From CAZCRE01 sp964501075 (GTDB lineage: Archaea; Thermoproteota; Bathyarchaeia; Bathyarchaeales; Bathycorpusculaceae): a stretch of DNA of 12,826 nucleotides. The notes beneath the pieces were generated by a model that saw nothing but the letters and a program-made list of their open reading frames with translations, had not been told where the DNA came from and did not search any database. Made by a program: the position numbers and the translations under genes. The stretch is from the NCBI GenBank assembly GCA_964501075.1, contig CAZCRE010000038.1:1-12826 (forward strand). Direction: 5' to 3'. Shown here piece by piece: positions 1 to 6,599 of the stretch (positions are counted from its first letter, which is position 1; each line of letters opens with the position of its first letter).

Positions 1-18
1 GTCCGGGCGGGCCCACCA
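1..18 (+). tRNA. 3' end of a tRNA with encoded CCA (truncated by window edge)
   Basis: The first 18 bases fit the end of a tRNA gene on the + strand. Bases 1-2 (GT) match T-loop positions 59-60, bases 3-7 (CCGGG) the 3' half of a five-base T stem beginning with C61, bases 8-14 (CGGGCCC) the 3' half of a seven-base acceptor stem, base 15 (A) the discriminator, and bases 16-18 an encoded CCA. A 5' end of GGGCCCG would pair with this acceptor strand. Archaeal tRNA-Val and tRNA-Pro often have this acceptor with A73, but the anticodon lies outside the window, so the identity cannot be told. The call rests on 18 bases of fitting structure and could be chance. Confidence 0.5.
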
Positions 19-39
19 CATGCCTATGGTCGAACCTTG

Positions 40-636
40 TCATTTGATCATGTCGACAAGTCGTATTCCAGCCTCAAAAGCACGCTTCATTTCCTTAGTA
101 TCGTTCTTCACGCTGCCCAGCAAATCGTCACCGTGAGAATACAGAATCGTTTCAATCAATTCAATGCTTGCCCAATTGAAAAACCCTTTTACCGTAGTCC
201 GGATTTTGTCAAATCCCTGAGCTGTGCCTGCTACAGCTATGAAAATTCCTTTCTTGTGCTTTCTCATCCTTCTCTCGAACCCGAAAGCTCCGTCACCATG
301 TTTAATGTAGGGCATGAGACAGTTGCAGCGATCTATCATAAGTTTGACTTGCGCGCTTACCGTATCAAAATACACCGGAGAACCTAACACTATGGCGTCG
401 CATGATTGCAGTGCGTTGTAGACTATTTTCATGTCATCGTCCAAAAGACAATATTTCGGGTTTGGATCGACTCCGCAGCTTTGGCATGGTTTGATATTTA
501 AATCGTTCAGGTAGATCTTGTCCGTCGTAGCTCCCTTGCTGCTCGCACCTTTCAGAACCTGTGAGACAAGTGAATCCACGTTTCCATGTTTTCTTGGGCT
601 ACCCACTATTCCGCAGACTTTCAAAGTCGATACCAC
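40..636 (-). CDS. Iron-sulfur flavoprotein-like NAD(P)H-dependent FMN reductase
   Basis: This is a 198-residue flavodoxin-fold protein of the NADPH-dependent FMN reductase / archaeal iron-sulfur flavoprotein (Isf) group, probably a soluble cytoplasmic electron carrier or reductase. After the first beta strand, GSPRKHGN (about 12-19) forms the FMN phosphate loop, and GSPVYFDTVSAQVK (about 85-98) is the second flavin-binding loop. Between them are Cys51, Cys54 and Cys63 (CQSC then KYC). Known Isf proteins bind a 4Fe-4S cluster with four compactly spaced Cys. Only three are in the compact motif here, so cluster binding is possible but not shown. The start is a GTG four bases after the stop of the upstream flavodoxin gene, with no clear Shine-Dalgarno, so translation may be coupled to that gene. 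The physiological substrate is unknown. Confidence 0.85.
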   Translation of the reverse strand: MVSTLKVCGIVGSPRKHGNVDSLVSQVLKGASSKGATTDKIYLNDLNIKPCQSCGVDPNPKYCLLDDDMKIVYNALQSCDAIVLGSPVYFDTVSAQVKLMIDRCNCLMPYIKHGDGAFGFERRMRKHKKGIFIAVAGTAQGFDKIRTTVKGFFNWASIELIETILYSHGDDLLGSVKNDTKEMKRAFEAGIRLVDMIK

Positions 637-640
637 TGGA

Positions 641-1123
641 TTAGGAAGACTTGAGTCTTTCAGCTAAGCTGGCTACTCTTTTCCCCAGTTCCTTGCAGCT
701 TTCGATGCTCTCTTGGTCTGGGCCTTCAACCGATGCGGCGCCATAGTGCTTGTCGTCATGTCTGCCCTGAATGATCATGCCGTGGATTAGCATGGTTTGC
801 AGTATAGAAAGCAACGTTGTCTCTGCACCAGATGCTGTTCCTCCCGAGCTTGTGAAGGCTGCACCAACTTTTCCCTTCAGCTTGCCGTGGATCTTGGCAG
901 ATTCGTCAATGAAGGCCTTGAGTTTGCCTGACATTTGGCCGTAGTACGTTGGCGTGCCCATAACTATTCCGTCTGCTTCCTGCAAGTCTTGAAGGGTTGC
1001 TTTTTCAACCTTCTTGACGATGGCTTCCACTCCATTAATCTGCTGGGCGCCCTCAGTAATTGAAAGAGCCATTTTCTCAGTATTTCCGGTTTTGGAATCA
1101 TAGATAATGAGGATTTTCACCAC
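641..1123 (-). CDS. Flavodoxin / WrbA-like NAD(P)H:quinone oxidoreductase family protein
   Basis: This 160-residue protein has the flavodoxin-like fold of the WrbA group. The N-terminal strand MVKILIIYDS is followed by KTGNTEKMA, the FMN phosphate-binding loop at about 11-19. GTPTYYGQMSGKLKAFID (about 56-73) is the typical WrbA aromatic flavin loop, and TSSGGTASGAETT (about 91-103) is the third loop. It probably carries electrons or reduces quinones with FMN in the cytoplasm. Its length is somewhat below the roughly 200 residues of bacterial WrbA, so it may act as a simple flavodoxin. The start is GTG at 1123, with a second GTG directly after it. GGAG lies at 1133-1136, nine bases upstream, which supports either. 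It appears to be the first gene of a two-gene operon with the Isf-like gene. Confidence 0.85.
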   Translation of the reverse strand: MVKILIIYDSKTGNTEKMALSITEGAQQINGVEAIVKKVEKATLQDLQEADGIVMGTPTYYGQMSGKLKAFIDESAKIHGKLKGKVGAAFTSSGGTASGAETTLLSILQTMLIHGMIIQGRHDDKHYGAASVEGPDQESIESCKELGKRVASLAERLKSS

Positions 1124-1162
1124 GACGCTTCACTCCTAGAGGACAAACGTTGCTAATCAGTC

Positions 1163-1172
1163 GTATTTTAGG
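1163..1172 (-). promoter_or_regulatory. Possible TATA box of the flavodoxin operon
   Basis: On the minus strand this reads CCTAAAATAC. Its centre is about 44 bp before the GTG start at 1123, which would place transcription start near 1141 and leave a short leader containing the GGAG at 1133-1136. The spacing fits an archaeal TATA/BRE promoter, but the match is loose and there is no other support. Confidence 0.35.
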
Positions 1173-1235
1173 CTTACCAGCCTTCTTTTCCGAAATAGAA
1201 GATAGTTCCACAAGCTATAAGTGCTCAAGCAGGGT

Positions 1236-1325
1236 AAAGGTGTTTGAGGGGAACGGTAGCTTTTAGTAATAGGGGAGAAAGGAGAGAAGGGAGAATTTGT
1301 TTCTACCATTCCCCTCATACACTTT
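1236..1325. repeat. Imperfect inverted repeat, arms about 23-24 bp, with purine-rich loop
   Basis: The left arm (1236-1259) and the reverse complement of the right arm (1303-1325) agree at all but two paired positions, plus one bulged G in the left arm. The shared core is TGAGGGGAA followed by GGTAG. The 43-base loop (1260-1302) is strongly purine-rich on the + strand (AGGGGAGAAAGGAGAGAAGG at 1271-1290). It lies in the otherwise empty 270 bp between the broken acetyltransferase gene and the flavodoxin operon, both on the minus strand. It could be a small non-autonomous (MITE-like) element, a structured leader or 3'-end RNA, or a chance fold. No target-site duplication and no second copy were found in the window. 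Confidence 0.6.
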
Positions 1326-1393
1326 CCATAACTTCTACATAAGTTGCTTTTAAACTTTTCTTTCCATTCTGGATTAAACCCTTCAATATTCGC

Positions 1394-2216
1394 TTAAAGA
1401 CGAGTTTTTTGGCGCTTTTCGCCCAACGCAAGCCTCACCTCTTCCTTGAATCTCAAAGTATCCATGAAAAAAGTCCTAATCGGCCTTGCATTAACTGTCA
1501 GCACGTTGTTTCGACGTTTTATCGATTCTTCTGGCTTCTCCCACTCATTTATCAGCTCAATCGGGACATTTGGCGCAACTTCCCTTATTTGTTCTTCCAT
1601 TTTCTTTGCAAATTGATAGGAAAACTGGCGTATTGGACCGTAGAGAATCACTGCTCTGTTTCTATCTTCAGGCAAGGGTTCATATTCTTTCAGAGCGCTT
1701 GCTGGTTCATAGCGACCCTCAATTGGAAGGAAGAGCAGTTCTTCTCGTTCTGGAGTTGGGAGAAAACCGTTCTTCTTGAAGAATTTTGGCATTGACAGAA
1801 ATTCACCCGTATCGAAAGCTTTCACAAGAATGAATTTGCACGGTTTGCTGCCTAAGCATGTTCTTCTTCTTTTTGCATCCAAGATCAAGCTCTGCAGCAA
1901 CTTTGCCTATTCCATGCTTCTGCGCTGATGAAGCAGGATTGTAAACACATAGCGTAACAAGAACATCTTTCCTTGGAGACCCATTTGCCACATTTGATTC
2001 TTCAGGATAGAAAAGAATCTGGCCCACGGGCTTCTCTTCGAAGTACGCAACTTTTGCGACTGATCCATGCTTCTCAAGCATTTCACGTAACCATCGCCTT
2101 TTCAGGTTGACCCCTTGTTGATGAATTGGATCACCCAATCTCGTGGAAGAACAGACACCGATTAGGTCTTCTATGTTTGAATCCCTTAGGTTTTCGATTC
2201 TTATCTTGCCTTCCGT
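1394..2216 (-). pseudogene. Frameshifted GNAT acetyltransferase with C-terminal thioredoxin-like/YoaP-like domain
   Basis: Two overlapping minus-strand reading frames join into one recognisable protein of about 274 residues. The first frame ends its homology in QKHGIGK, the acetyl-CoA-binding Q/RxxGxG motif. The helix that should follow (LLQSLILDAK) continues in another frame from about base 1894. A two-base deletion there would restore family spacing as GIGKALLQSL. The C-terminal half has the pattern ILYGPIRQFSYQFAKK ... VNARPIRTFFMD, like the thioredoxin-fold domain of archaeal GNAT/YoaP-like proteins, but without a CxxC pair. The protein-like N-terminus (EGKIRIENLRDSNIEDL) begins right after an ACG at 2214-2216, where an ATG would be expected. 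No ATG, GTG or TTG lies in frame between the upstream stop near 2283 and a TTG at 2138. Two lesions suggest a decaying gene. An assembly or sequencing error could explain the frameshift, though not the missing start. It follows the M24 peptidase on the same strand. Confidence 0.75.
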
Positions 2217-2307
2217 AGCGTTTTCCCCACTTTTGGATGGCTTCGGCGTTTTGCGAGTAATAGCGTGTGCGATGGTTCTAGCCTTGTCTTACTGTTGGCT
2301 ACATTTT

Positions 2308-3405
2308 TCATCGAACAGTTTCCAATGTGTAAGGACCATTTGTCAGGTTTTCGCCATGACTCTTCTGAGCGAGAACAGTATCTTCTATGCGTATGCCTCC
2401 AAACCCGACCAAGTATATGCCAGGCTCGTTGGTCACCACGTTGCCCACGGCTAGTGTGTCTTTGCTTTCAGAGTTCAGTGTCGGAGGTTCATGGACCTCT
2501 AGGCCCACGCCGTGCCCTAAACCGTGAACGAAGTACTCACCATAGCCAGCCTTTGCTATGATGTTTCTGGCAACCGCATCGATTTCCTTGGTTTTTGCTT
2601 TGGGTTTCATTGCTTCAAAAGCTTTTGATTGTGCTTTTTTGACGATTTCGTAGACTTTCTTCTGTTTGTCCGATGGTTTTCCAGCCACCATAGTCCGCGT
2701 CATGTCAGAGCAGTAATGGTGATATGTGGCACCTATGTCGACGACAACTAGGTCGCCTTTTCTTATTTCTCTGTCCGTGCAGCCACCGTGTGGAAAAGCA
2801 GAATGAGCAGCAGAGGCAACTGACGTTTCAAAGGCGGTTCCCCACCCGCCTCGTCTCCGCATCGCATATTCAATCTCGGCAGCAACCTCAATCTCTTTGA
2901 CACAGGGTCTGATTGTTTCGTAAGCAGCTTTCATGCCTGCGCTAGTCAAGTCAGCGGCTTTCCGCATAAGCTCAAGCTCTTTCTCGTCCTTCACTTTGCG
3001 CAGCTCCCACAAGAGGTTGCTTTGCATCATCAGTCTTGCCTGACCACGTAAGCCCTTCATGAGACCGCGATAACCCTCAACGGTCAAAGAGTCGACGACC
3101 AAATTCTTGATATTAAGGGACTTCACTTGTGCTGCTATCTTTGCGATGAGGTCTTCGCGTCGCTTTACAAGTTCGACCTTGAACCCTTTGCCCTCGGCTT
3201 TCGCTTGTTCATAGTTCACGCCGTACACGTAGATCCTGCTTTCGCCTCTGAAAGGAATCAACACGCAGGCGAGCGTAGCGCGAACTGTCTCACCGGATAC
3301 GCCCGTCAGATACATTTGGTTTGCAGCGTTGAAAACAAGGAACCCGTCAAACCGTTTCTTCTCAAAAGCAGTTCGTTTCAAAGCTTCTACTCGATCCAAG
3401 CGCAT
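2308..3405 (-). CDS. M24 family Xaa-Pro peptidase (prolidase / aminopeptidase P type)
   Basis: This cytoplasmic metallopeptidase of 365 residues releases residues next to proline from short peptides. The N-terminal creatinase-like domain covers about residues 1-130, and the pita-bread catalytic domain follows. All five metal ligands are visible: Asp223 in VVDIGATYHH, Asp234 in SDMTRT, His298 in HGLGHGVG, Glu327 in TNEPGIY and Glu341 in GGIRIEDT. His305 in EVHEPP is also typical of the family. The frame is open 44 codons further upstream, but those codons show no family resemblance. The ATG at 3405 matches the usual MRLDRVEAL start and lies about 30 bp from a good TATA box. Prolidase and Xaa-Pro aminopeptidase cannot be separated from the sequence alone. 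Confidence 0.93.
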   Translation of the reverse strand: MRLDRVEALKRTAFEKKRFDGFLVFNAANQMYLTGVSGETVRATLACVLIPFRGESRIYVYGVNYEQAKAEGKGFKVELVKRREDLIAKIAAQVKSLNIKNLVVDSLTVEGYRGLMKGLRGQARLMMQSNLLWELRKVKDEKELELMRKAADLTSAGMKAAYETIRPCVKEIEVAAEIEYAMRRRGGWGTAFETSVASAAHSAFPHGGCTDREIRKGDLVVVDIGATYHHYCSDMTRTMVAGKPSDKQKKVYEIVKKAQSKAFEAMKPKAKTKEIDAVARNIIAKAGYGEYFVHGLGHGVGLEVHEPPTLNSESKDTLAVGNVVTNEPGIYLVGFGGIRIEDTVLAQKSHGENLTNGPYTLETVR

Positions 3406-3433
3406 CGTCCTCGTGAAAGAGATGGCGCATAAT

Positions 3434-3445
3434 CTATTTAAATAG
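3434..3445 (-). promoter_or_regulatory. TATA box of the Xaa-Pro peptidase gene, perfect palindrome
   Basis: CTATTTAAATAG is a 12-bp perfect palindrome with a strong archaeal TATA core (TTTAAATA). Its near edge is 29 bp before the ATG at 3405, so transcription would begin within about ten bases of the start codon and the mRNA would be leaderless or nearly so. Because it is symmetric it could in principle recruit TBP in either orientation towards the divergent ABC operon, which starts about 95 bp away. Confidence 0.6.
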
Positions 3446-3539
3446 CTTGACATTGGCCAACAGAGTTTTCGACCTTTTGGCTCAAGATAGAAATTCTTAA
3501 TTATGCAAAACTGCATTCTTTGTTGGCTCGTGAACAATC

Positions 3540-4535
3540 TTGCAACGTACCGTTGAGACCAGAGAATTAGGCAGAACCTTCAAGGGACAGGACAAACCAG
3601 TGATAGCGCTCGACAAGGTCTCGATTTCCATTGAAGAGGGAGAGATTTTTGGGCTACTTGGGCCTAATGGTGCGGGCAAGACTACTTTGATAAAGATTTT
3701 GACGACCTTGCTGCTTCCAACGAGCGGTGAAGCGTACGTGGGCGGATTCAACGTAGCCAACGAATCAAACAAAGTCAGGAAAATCATAAGCCTAGTCTCG
3801 GGGGGCGAAACACCTGGGTATGGGATACTGACATCAAGGGAGAACCTGTGGTTCTTCTCGCAGCTTCATGGCTTGTCCTCTTCCGCAGCAAAAGAAAGGA
3901 TCAGTCAGTTATTCAAGGATCTGGAGTTTGAGGAATACGCGAACACGAGAATGTCAAAGCTCTCAACGGGCTACAAGCAGCGATTGAATTTTGCCAGAGG
4001 CTTGTTGAACGATCCTAGAATACTGTTCCTAGATGAGCCTACGTTGGGATTAGATGTTTTGACGTCGAAGAAACTGAGAACGTACATCGTGGACTGGGCT
4101 AAGAGGGAAAGGAAAGGCACAGTTCTGCTGACAACACATTACATGGCTGAGGCAGACGAGATGTGCGATCGAGTAGCTATCATTGACCACGGCAGAATCC
4201 TAGTCTGTGACAGCCCCTTTAGGCTCAAAGAAAACCTTAAAGAAAACGTGATAATGAGAGTTGAAGTTTCGTCTGTTCAAGCTGATTTTGGTTTCATGGA
4301 GAAAATGGCAGGAATCGTCGGATCCTCTCAAACAAGAAGCATCCAGACAAACACAACCACACTGAAGGTCATGGTGAAAGACGAAGACGTCTTCTCAAAG
4401 ATCCTGGCGAAACTGGAACCGCAGAAACTGAAAATACTGGCAATCAACAAGGCAGAACCGACTCTGGAAGATGTTTACATCAGTCTTTGTGGGCGAGGCT
4501 TCGAAGATCAAGCAGAGGCAACAGCTCATGCGTGA
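3540..4535 (+). CDS. ABC-2 type exporter, ATP-binding subunit (DrrA/CcmA-like)
   Basis: This 331-residue ATPase would drive the two membrane subunits encoded directly after it. Walker A is GPNGAGKTT (41-49), the signature is LSTGYKQRL (141-149, a variant of LSGGQ), Walker B with D-loop is ILFLDEPTLGLD (161-172), and the switch His is His200 in TTHYM. In the Q-loop position it has LVSGGETPGYG without the usual Gln. About 100 residues after His200 form the C-terminal domain common in drug and polysaccharide exporters of the DrrA group. The start is uncertain. TTG at 3540 gives a normal N-terminus (TVETRELGRTF), but TTG codons at 3520 and 3523 are in frame too and no Shine-Dalgarno is clear. TTAATTAT near 3497-3504 may be the TATA box. 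The exported substrate cannot be deduced. Confidence 0.92.
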   Translation: MQRTVETRELGRTFKGQDKPVIALDKVSISIEEGEIFGLLGPNGAGKTTLIKILTTLLLPTSGEAYVGGFNVANESNKVRKIISLVSGGETPGYGILTSRENLWFFSQLHGLSSSAAKERISQLFKDLEFEEYANTRMSKLSTGYKQRLNFARGLLNDPRILFLDEPTLGLDVLTSKKLRTYIVDWAKRERKGTVLLTTHYMAEADEMCDRVAIIDHGRILVCDSPFRLKENLKENVIMRVEVSSVQADFGFMEKMAGIVGSSQTRSIQTNTTTLKVMVKDEDVFSKILAKLEPQKLKILAINKAEPTLEDVYISLCGRGFEDQAEATAHA

Positions 4536-5343
4536 AGAGTTGATGCTTAACCTGAGGGCAGTGTACGCTAGGCTCTGGGTCAGAATCAAAGGTGGTAACC
4601 GAGAACCTGAATGGCTCATCGCAGAGATGATCATTCCCATATTGACTCTGAGCGCTTACATCTACATGTACAAGATGGTTAACGCTCCACCTGAATACTC
4701 TGGTTTTGTGATCATTGGTGGAACGATGATCGCGTTCTGGTCTAATGTGCTGTGGAACATGTCGGCGCAATTCTATTGGGAAAAGGAAACCGGAACATTG
4801 GAAGCCTACTTTGTAGCGCCAGTTTCAAGAATGGCCATCCTTCTCGGGATGGCGTTGGGAGGAATCGTGAACACCACTCTCAGAGCCATGTCGATTCTCA
4901 TTGTTGGAATTCTGATCTTCCATGTTCCATTGATGATCTATGAACCCTTAACGGCTCTTCTGATATTCTTTCTAACAATCGTAGCGTTATACGCATTAGG
5001 CATGCTGTTTGCCTCATTGTTCATGATGTACGGTAGAGAAGCATGGCACACAGCAAACCTTCTTCAAGAACCTGTGCAGTTTCTTTCAGGATCATATTTT
5101 CCGTTAAGCAGCGCTGCAGTTCCTAACGTGATCCAGCTTCTGTCTTCGTTGATTCCACTGACTTTTGGCTTGGACGGCATAAGGAGAGTCCTAATCCTTG
5201 GTGAAGGAATAAGAACCACGTGGCTCAATGTGATCGCACTTGTGGTTTTCATAGTGATTTTGCTGCCACTAGCCAAGTTTGCCTTGAACTACATGGAGAA
5301 CCTAGGTAAGAAAGAAGGACGGCTGACACTGCGATGGCAGTGA
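4528..5343 (+). CDS. ABC-2 type transporter permease (first of two)
   Basis: This 271-residue membrane protein of the ABC-2 family has about six hydrophobic segments, near residues 30-48, 57-77, 102-128, 135-163, 190-210 and 233-255. WEKETGTLEAYFVAPVSR before the third segment is the typical cytoplasmic coupling region that contacts the ATPase (compare the common E-x-G-T-L-E pattern). The ATG at 4528 overlaps the end of the ATPase gene by eight bases, with AGAGG nine bases upstream, and this start is chosen. ATG at 4543 is possible. The frame is open back to 4471, but that part lies inside the ATPase gene. It would form a heterodimeric channel with the next gene product. Confidence 0.88.
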   Translation: MREELMLNLRAVYARLWVRIKGGNREPEWLIAEMIIPILTLSAYIYMYKMVNAPPEYSGFVIIGGTMIAFWSNVLWNMSAQFYWEKETGTLEAYFVAPVSRMAILLGMALGGIVNTTLRAMSILIVGILIFHVPLMIYEPLTALLIFFLTIVALYALGMLFASLFMMYGREAWHTANLLQEPVQFLSGSYFPLSSAAVPNVIQLLSSLIPLTFGLDGIRRVLILGEGIRTTWLNVIALVVFIVILLPLAKFALNYMENLGKKEGRLTLRWQ

Positions 5344-6191
5344 ACACTATTCTGAGGGCAGTCAAACAAGCCATTTGGCTCGGCTGGAAAGTGGAAACCA
5401 ACTGGGCTGACCCTCTCGTGTTTGCCATATACTATCTCATTCGTCCACTTGCAGGTCTGCTCATGGTTGGATTCATTTTTCTTGTTGGTAGCGTTTCAGC
5501 AGGCGGAGCGCTTAACCCTCAGTATTTTGCTTACATGTTCATCGGAAATAGCTTCTTCATCTACGTGGTGCAGATCATGATGACAATGACCATGCTGATA
5601 CATGAAGACAGGGCACACTATGAAGTGCTGAAGCACATTTACCTGAGCCCTGGTTCTCTAGCGTGGTACATTTTCGGCAGAACCTTGAACGGCGTGATGA
5701 ACGCTTCAGTGTCACTGCTTCTAACGCTGGGTTTTGGAGTCGCCGTTTTCCAAGGTTTGCTGGGAGTTCAGATTCCCATTAACTGGCTTCAAATTGATGT
5801 TCCACTTCTGGCGTTGAGTTTGATACTTGGGATAGCTTGTTTCATAGCTATTGGGTTCATCCTTTGCGGAATAAACATAATGACGTCAAAAGTTCAGTTC
5901 GTGCTATCAGAATACGTATCGGGCATTCTTTACTTGTTCGGTGGAGTCATCTTCATGCCGCAAATCCTTCCGTCTTGGGGGCAAGCAATCTCAAACGCCC
6001 TGCCAGTCACGTACTTCCTCAGAATTGTGAGGCACTCCATCCTGGGGCAATCAGGTTTTGCGGTGCAGACGGATCTGTTGTATTTGGTCTTGACGATGTT
6101 CGCAACGATTATGATTGGGTTAGGTTTTTTCAAGGTCGCCATGTACAAGGCTCGAAGAGACGGCTTGATAGACAAGAAAGAAGAGTACTAG
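5334..6191 (+). CDS. ABC-2 type transporter permease (second of two)
   Basis: This 285-residue membrane protein has about six hydrophobic segments, including LIRPLAGLLMVGFIFLVGS near 35-53 and the C-terminal LYLVLTMFATIMIGLGFF. HEDRAHYEVLKHIYLSP (about 90-106) holds the ABC-2 coupling region. Its ATG at 5334 overlaps the end of the first permease gene by ten bases, which indicates translational coupling and a 1:1 complex. It is similar in plan to its neighbour but clearly diverged, so the exporter is a heterodimer. The TAG stop shares the palindrome CTAG (6188-6191) with the stop of the MoaD-like gene on the other strand. Confidence 0.88.
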   Translation: MAVNTILRAVKQAIWLGWKVETNWADPLVFAIYYLIRPLAGLLMVGFIFLVGSVSAGGALNPQYFAYMFIGNSFFIYVVQIMMTMTMLIHEDRAHYEVLKHIYLSPGSLAWYIFGRTLNGVMNASVSLLLTLGFGVAVFQGLLGVQIPINWLQIDVPLLALSLILGIACFIAIGFILCGINIMTSKVQFVLSEYVSGILYLFGGVIFMPQILPSWGQAISNALPVTYFLRIVRHSILGQSGFAVQTDLLYLVLTMFATIMIGLGFFKVAMYKARRDGLIDKKEEY

Positions 6192-6487
6192 CCGCCACTC
6201 ACAATGGGCAATAGCGCTACGTGATCGCCATTCTTGAGCTTGGTTTGAACACCATTTAGTTGATTGAGAAGGTATCCGTTTACCGTGACAATGTAGTTTG
6301 GCTTCAAATCTGAAGCTTTGGGTTCGTAGATGGCCTTCTTGAATGGTTCTCCATATTCTTTAGAAAGAAGAAGAAGCAGGTCAGCAATTGCAGCGTTGTT
6401 TGCTATTTCGACTTCTTCTTCTCTTCTGTTTTGAGTAATATTCTTTATGTGGCCAAGATATTCGACTTTGACTTTCAAGTTCGGCAC
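6188..6487 (-). CDS. MoaD/ThiS/SAMP-like ubiquitin-fold sulfur carrier or protein modifier
   Basis: This 99-residue protein has the beta-grasp pattern of MoaD/ThiS and ends exactly in Gly-Gly (PIVSGG), the C-terminus that an E1-like enzyme (MoeB/UbaA) adenylates. KPNYIVTVNGYLL in the middle and LKNGDHVALLPIVSGG at the end are the family hallmarks. It may carry sulfur for molybdopterin, tungstopterin or tRNA thiolation, or be attached to proteins as a small archaeal modifier. The sequence does not decide between these. The start is GTG at 6487, and no better start lies upstream in frame. No MoaE or E1 gene is adjacent. It is divergent from the methylmalonyl-CoA mutase gene and meets the ABC operon tail to tail with a four-base overlap. 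Confidence 0.85.
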   Translation of the reverse strand: MPNLKVKVEYLGHIKNITQNRREEEVEIANNAAIADLLLLLSKEYGEPFKKAIYEPKASDLKPNYIVTVNGYLLNQLNGVQTKLKNGDHVALLPIVSGG

Positions 6488-6599
6488 CGAGTCTCTCAGT
6501 AATCCAGAGGTTCTTTGTCGTTATTATCAGTTACAGCTCGCCTTATTGATAATTCTTTTATGTTCCTCGGGCAATCTAATCGTTTAGGTGTCCACATCA
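6488..6599. promoter_or_regulatory. Divergent promoter region, MoaD-like gene and methylmalonyl-CoA mutase
   Basis: These 112 bp separate two divergent starts. For the mutase, AT-rich TTGATAATTCTTTTATG (6546-6562) sits 38-54 bp before the ATG at 6600, a reasonable TATA position. For the MoaD-like gene, the minus strand of the same tract holds AATTATCAATAA (6543-6554), about 60 bp before its GTG. No operator-like repeat is obvious. Confidence 0.35.
6586..6590 (+). promoter_or_regulatory. Shine-Dalgarno site that sets the mutase start
   Basis: AGGTG ends nine bases before the ATG at 6600. The in-frame GTG at 6588 lies inside this site, so it is part of the ribosome-binding sequence and not the start codon. 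The protein then begins MFDKNRLDEI. Confidence 0.55.

Noticed and set aside
37..387. Plus-strand 116-codon frame opposite the Isf-like gene
   Set aside because: It is antisense to a gene with clear flavin and cysteine motifs and shows none itself.
1339..1372. T-rich stretch on the + strand as a terminator
   Set aside because: No plus-strand gene ends nearby, since flanking genes are on the minus strand, where the stretch is A-rich and not terminator-like.
1885..1905. Programmed ribosomal frameshifting in the broken acetyltransferase
   Set aside because: The junction AAAGTTGCTGCAG has no slippery heptamer or evident downstream structure, and the start codon is also missing, so decay or error is simpler.
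3406..3537. 44-codon upstream extension of the Xaa-Pro peptidase frame
   Set aside because: It crosses the TATA box at 3434-3445, shows no resemblance to the family, and the ATG at 3405 gives the standard N-terminus.
4471..4527. Upstream extension of the first permease to 4471
   Set aside because: It lies wholly inside the ATPase gene in another frame. ATG at 4528 with AGAGG upstream is a normal coupled start.
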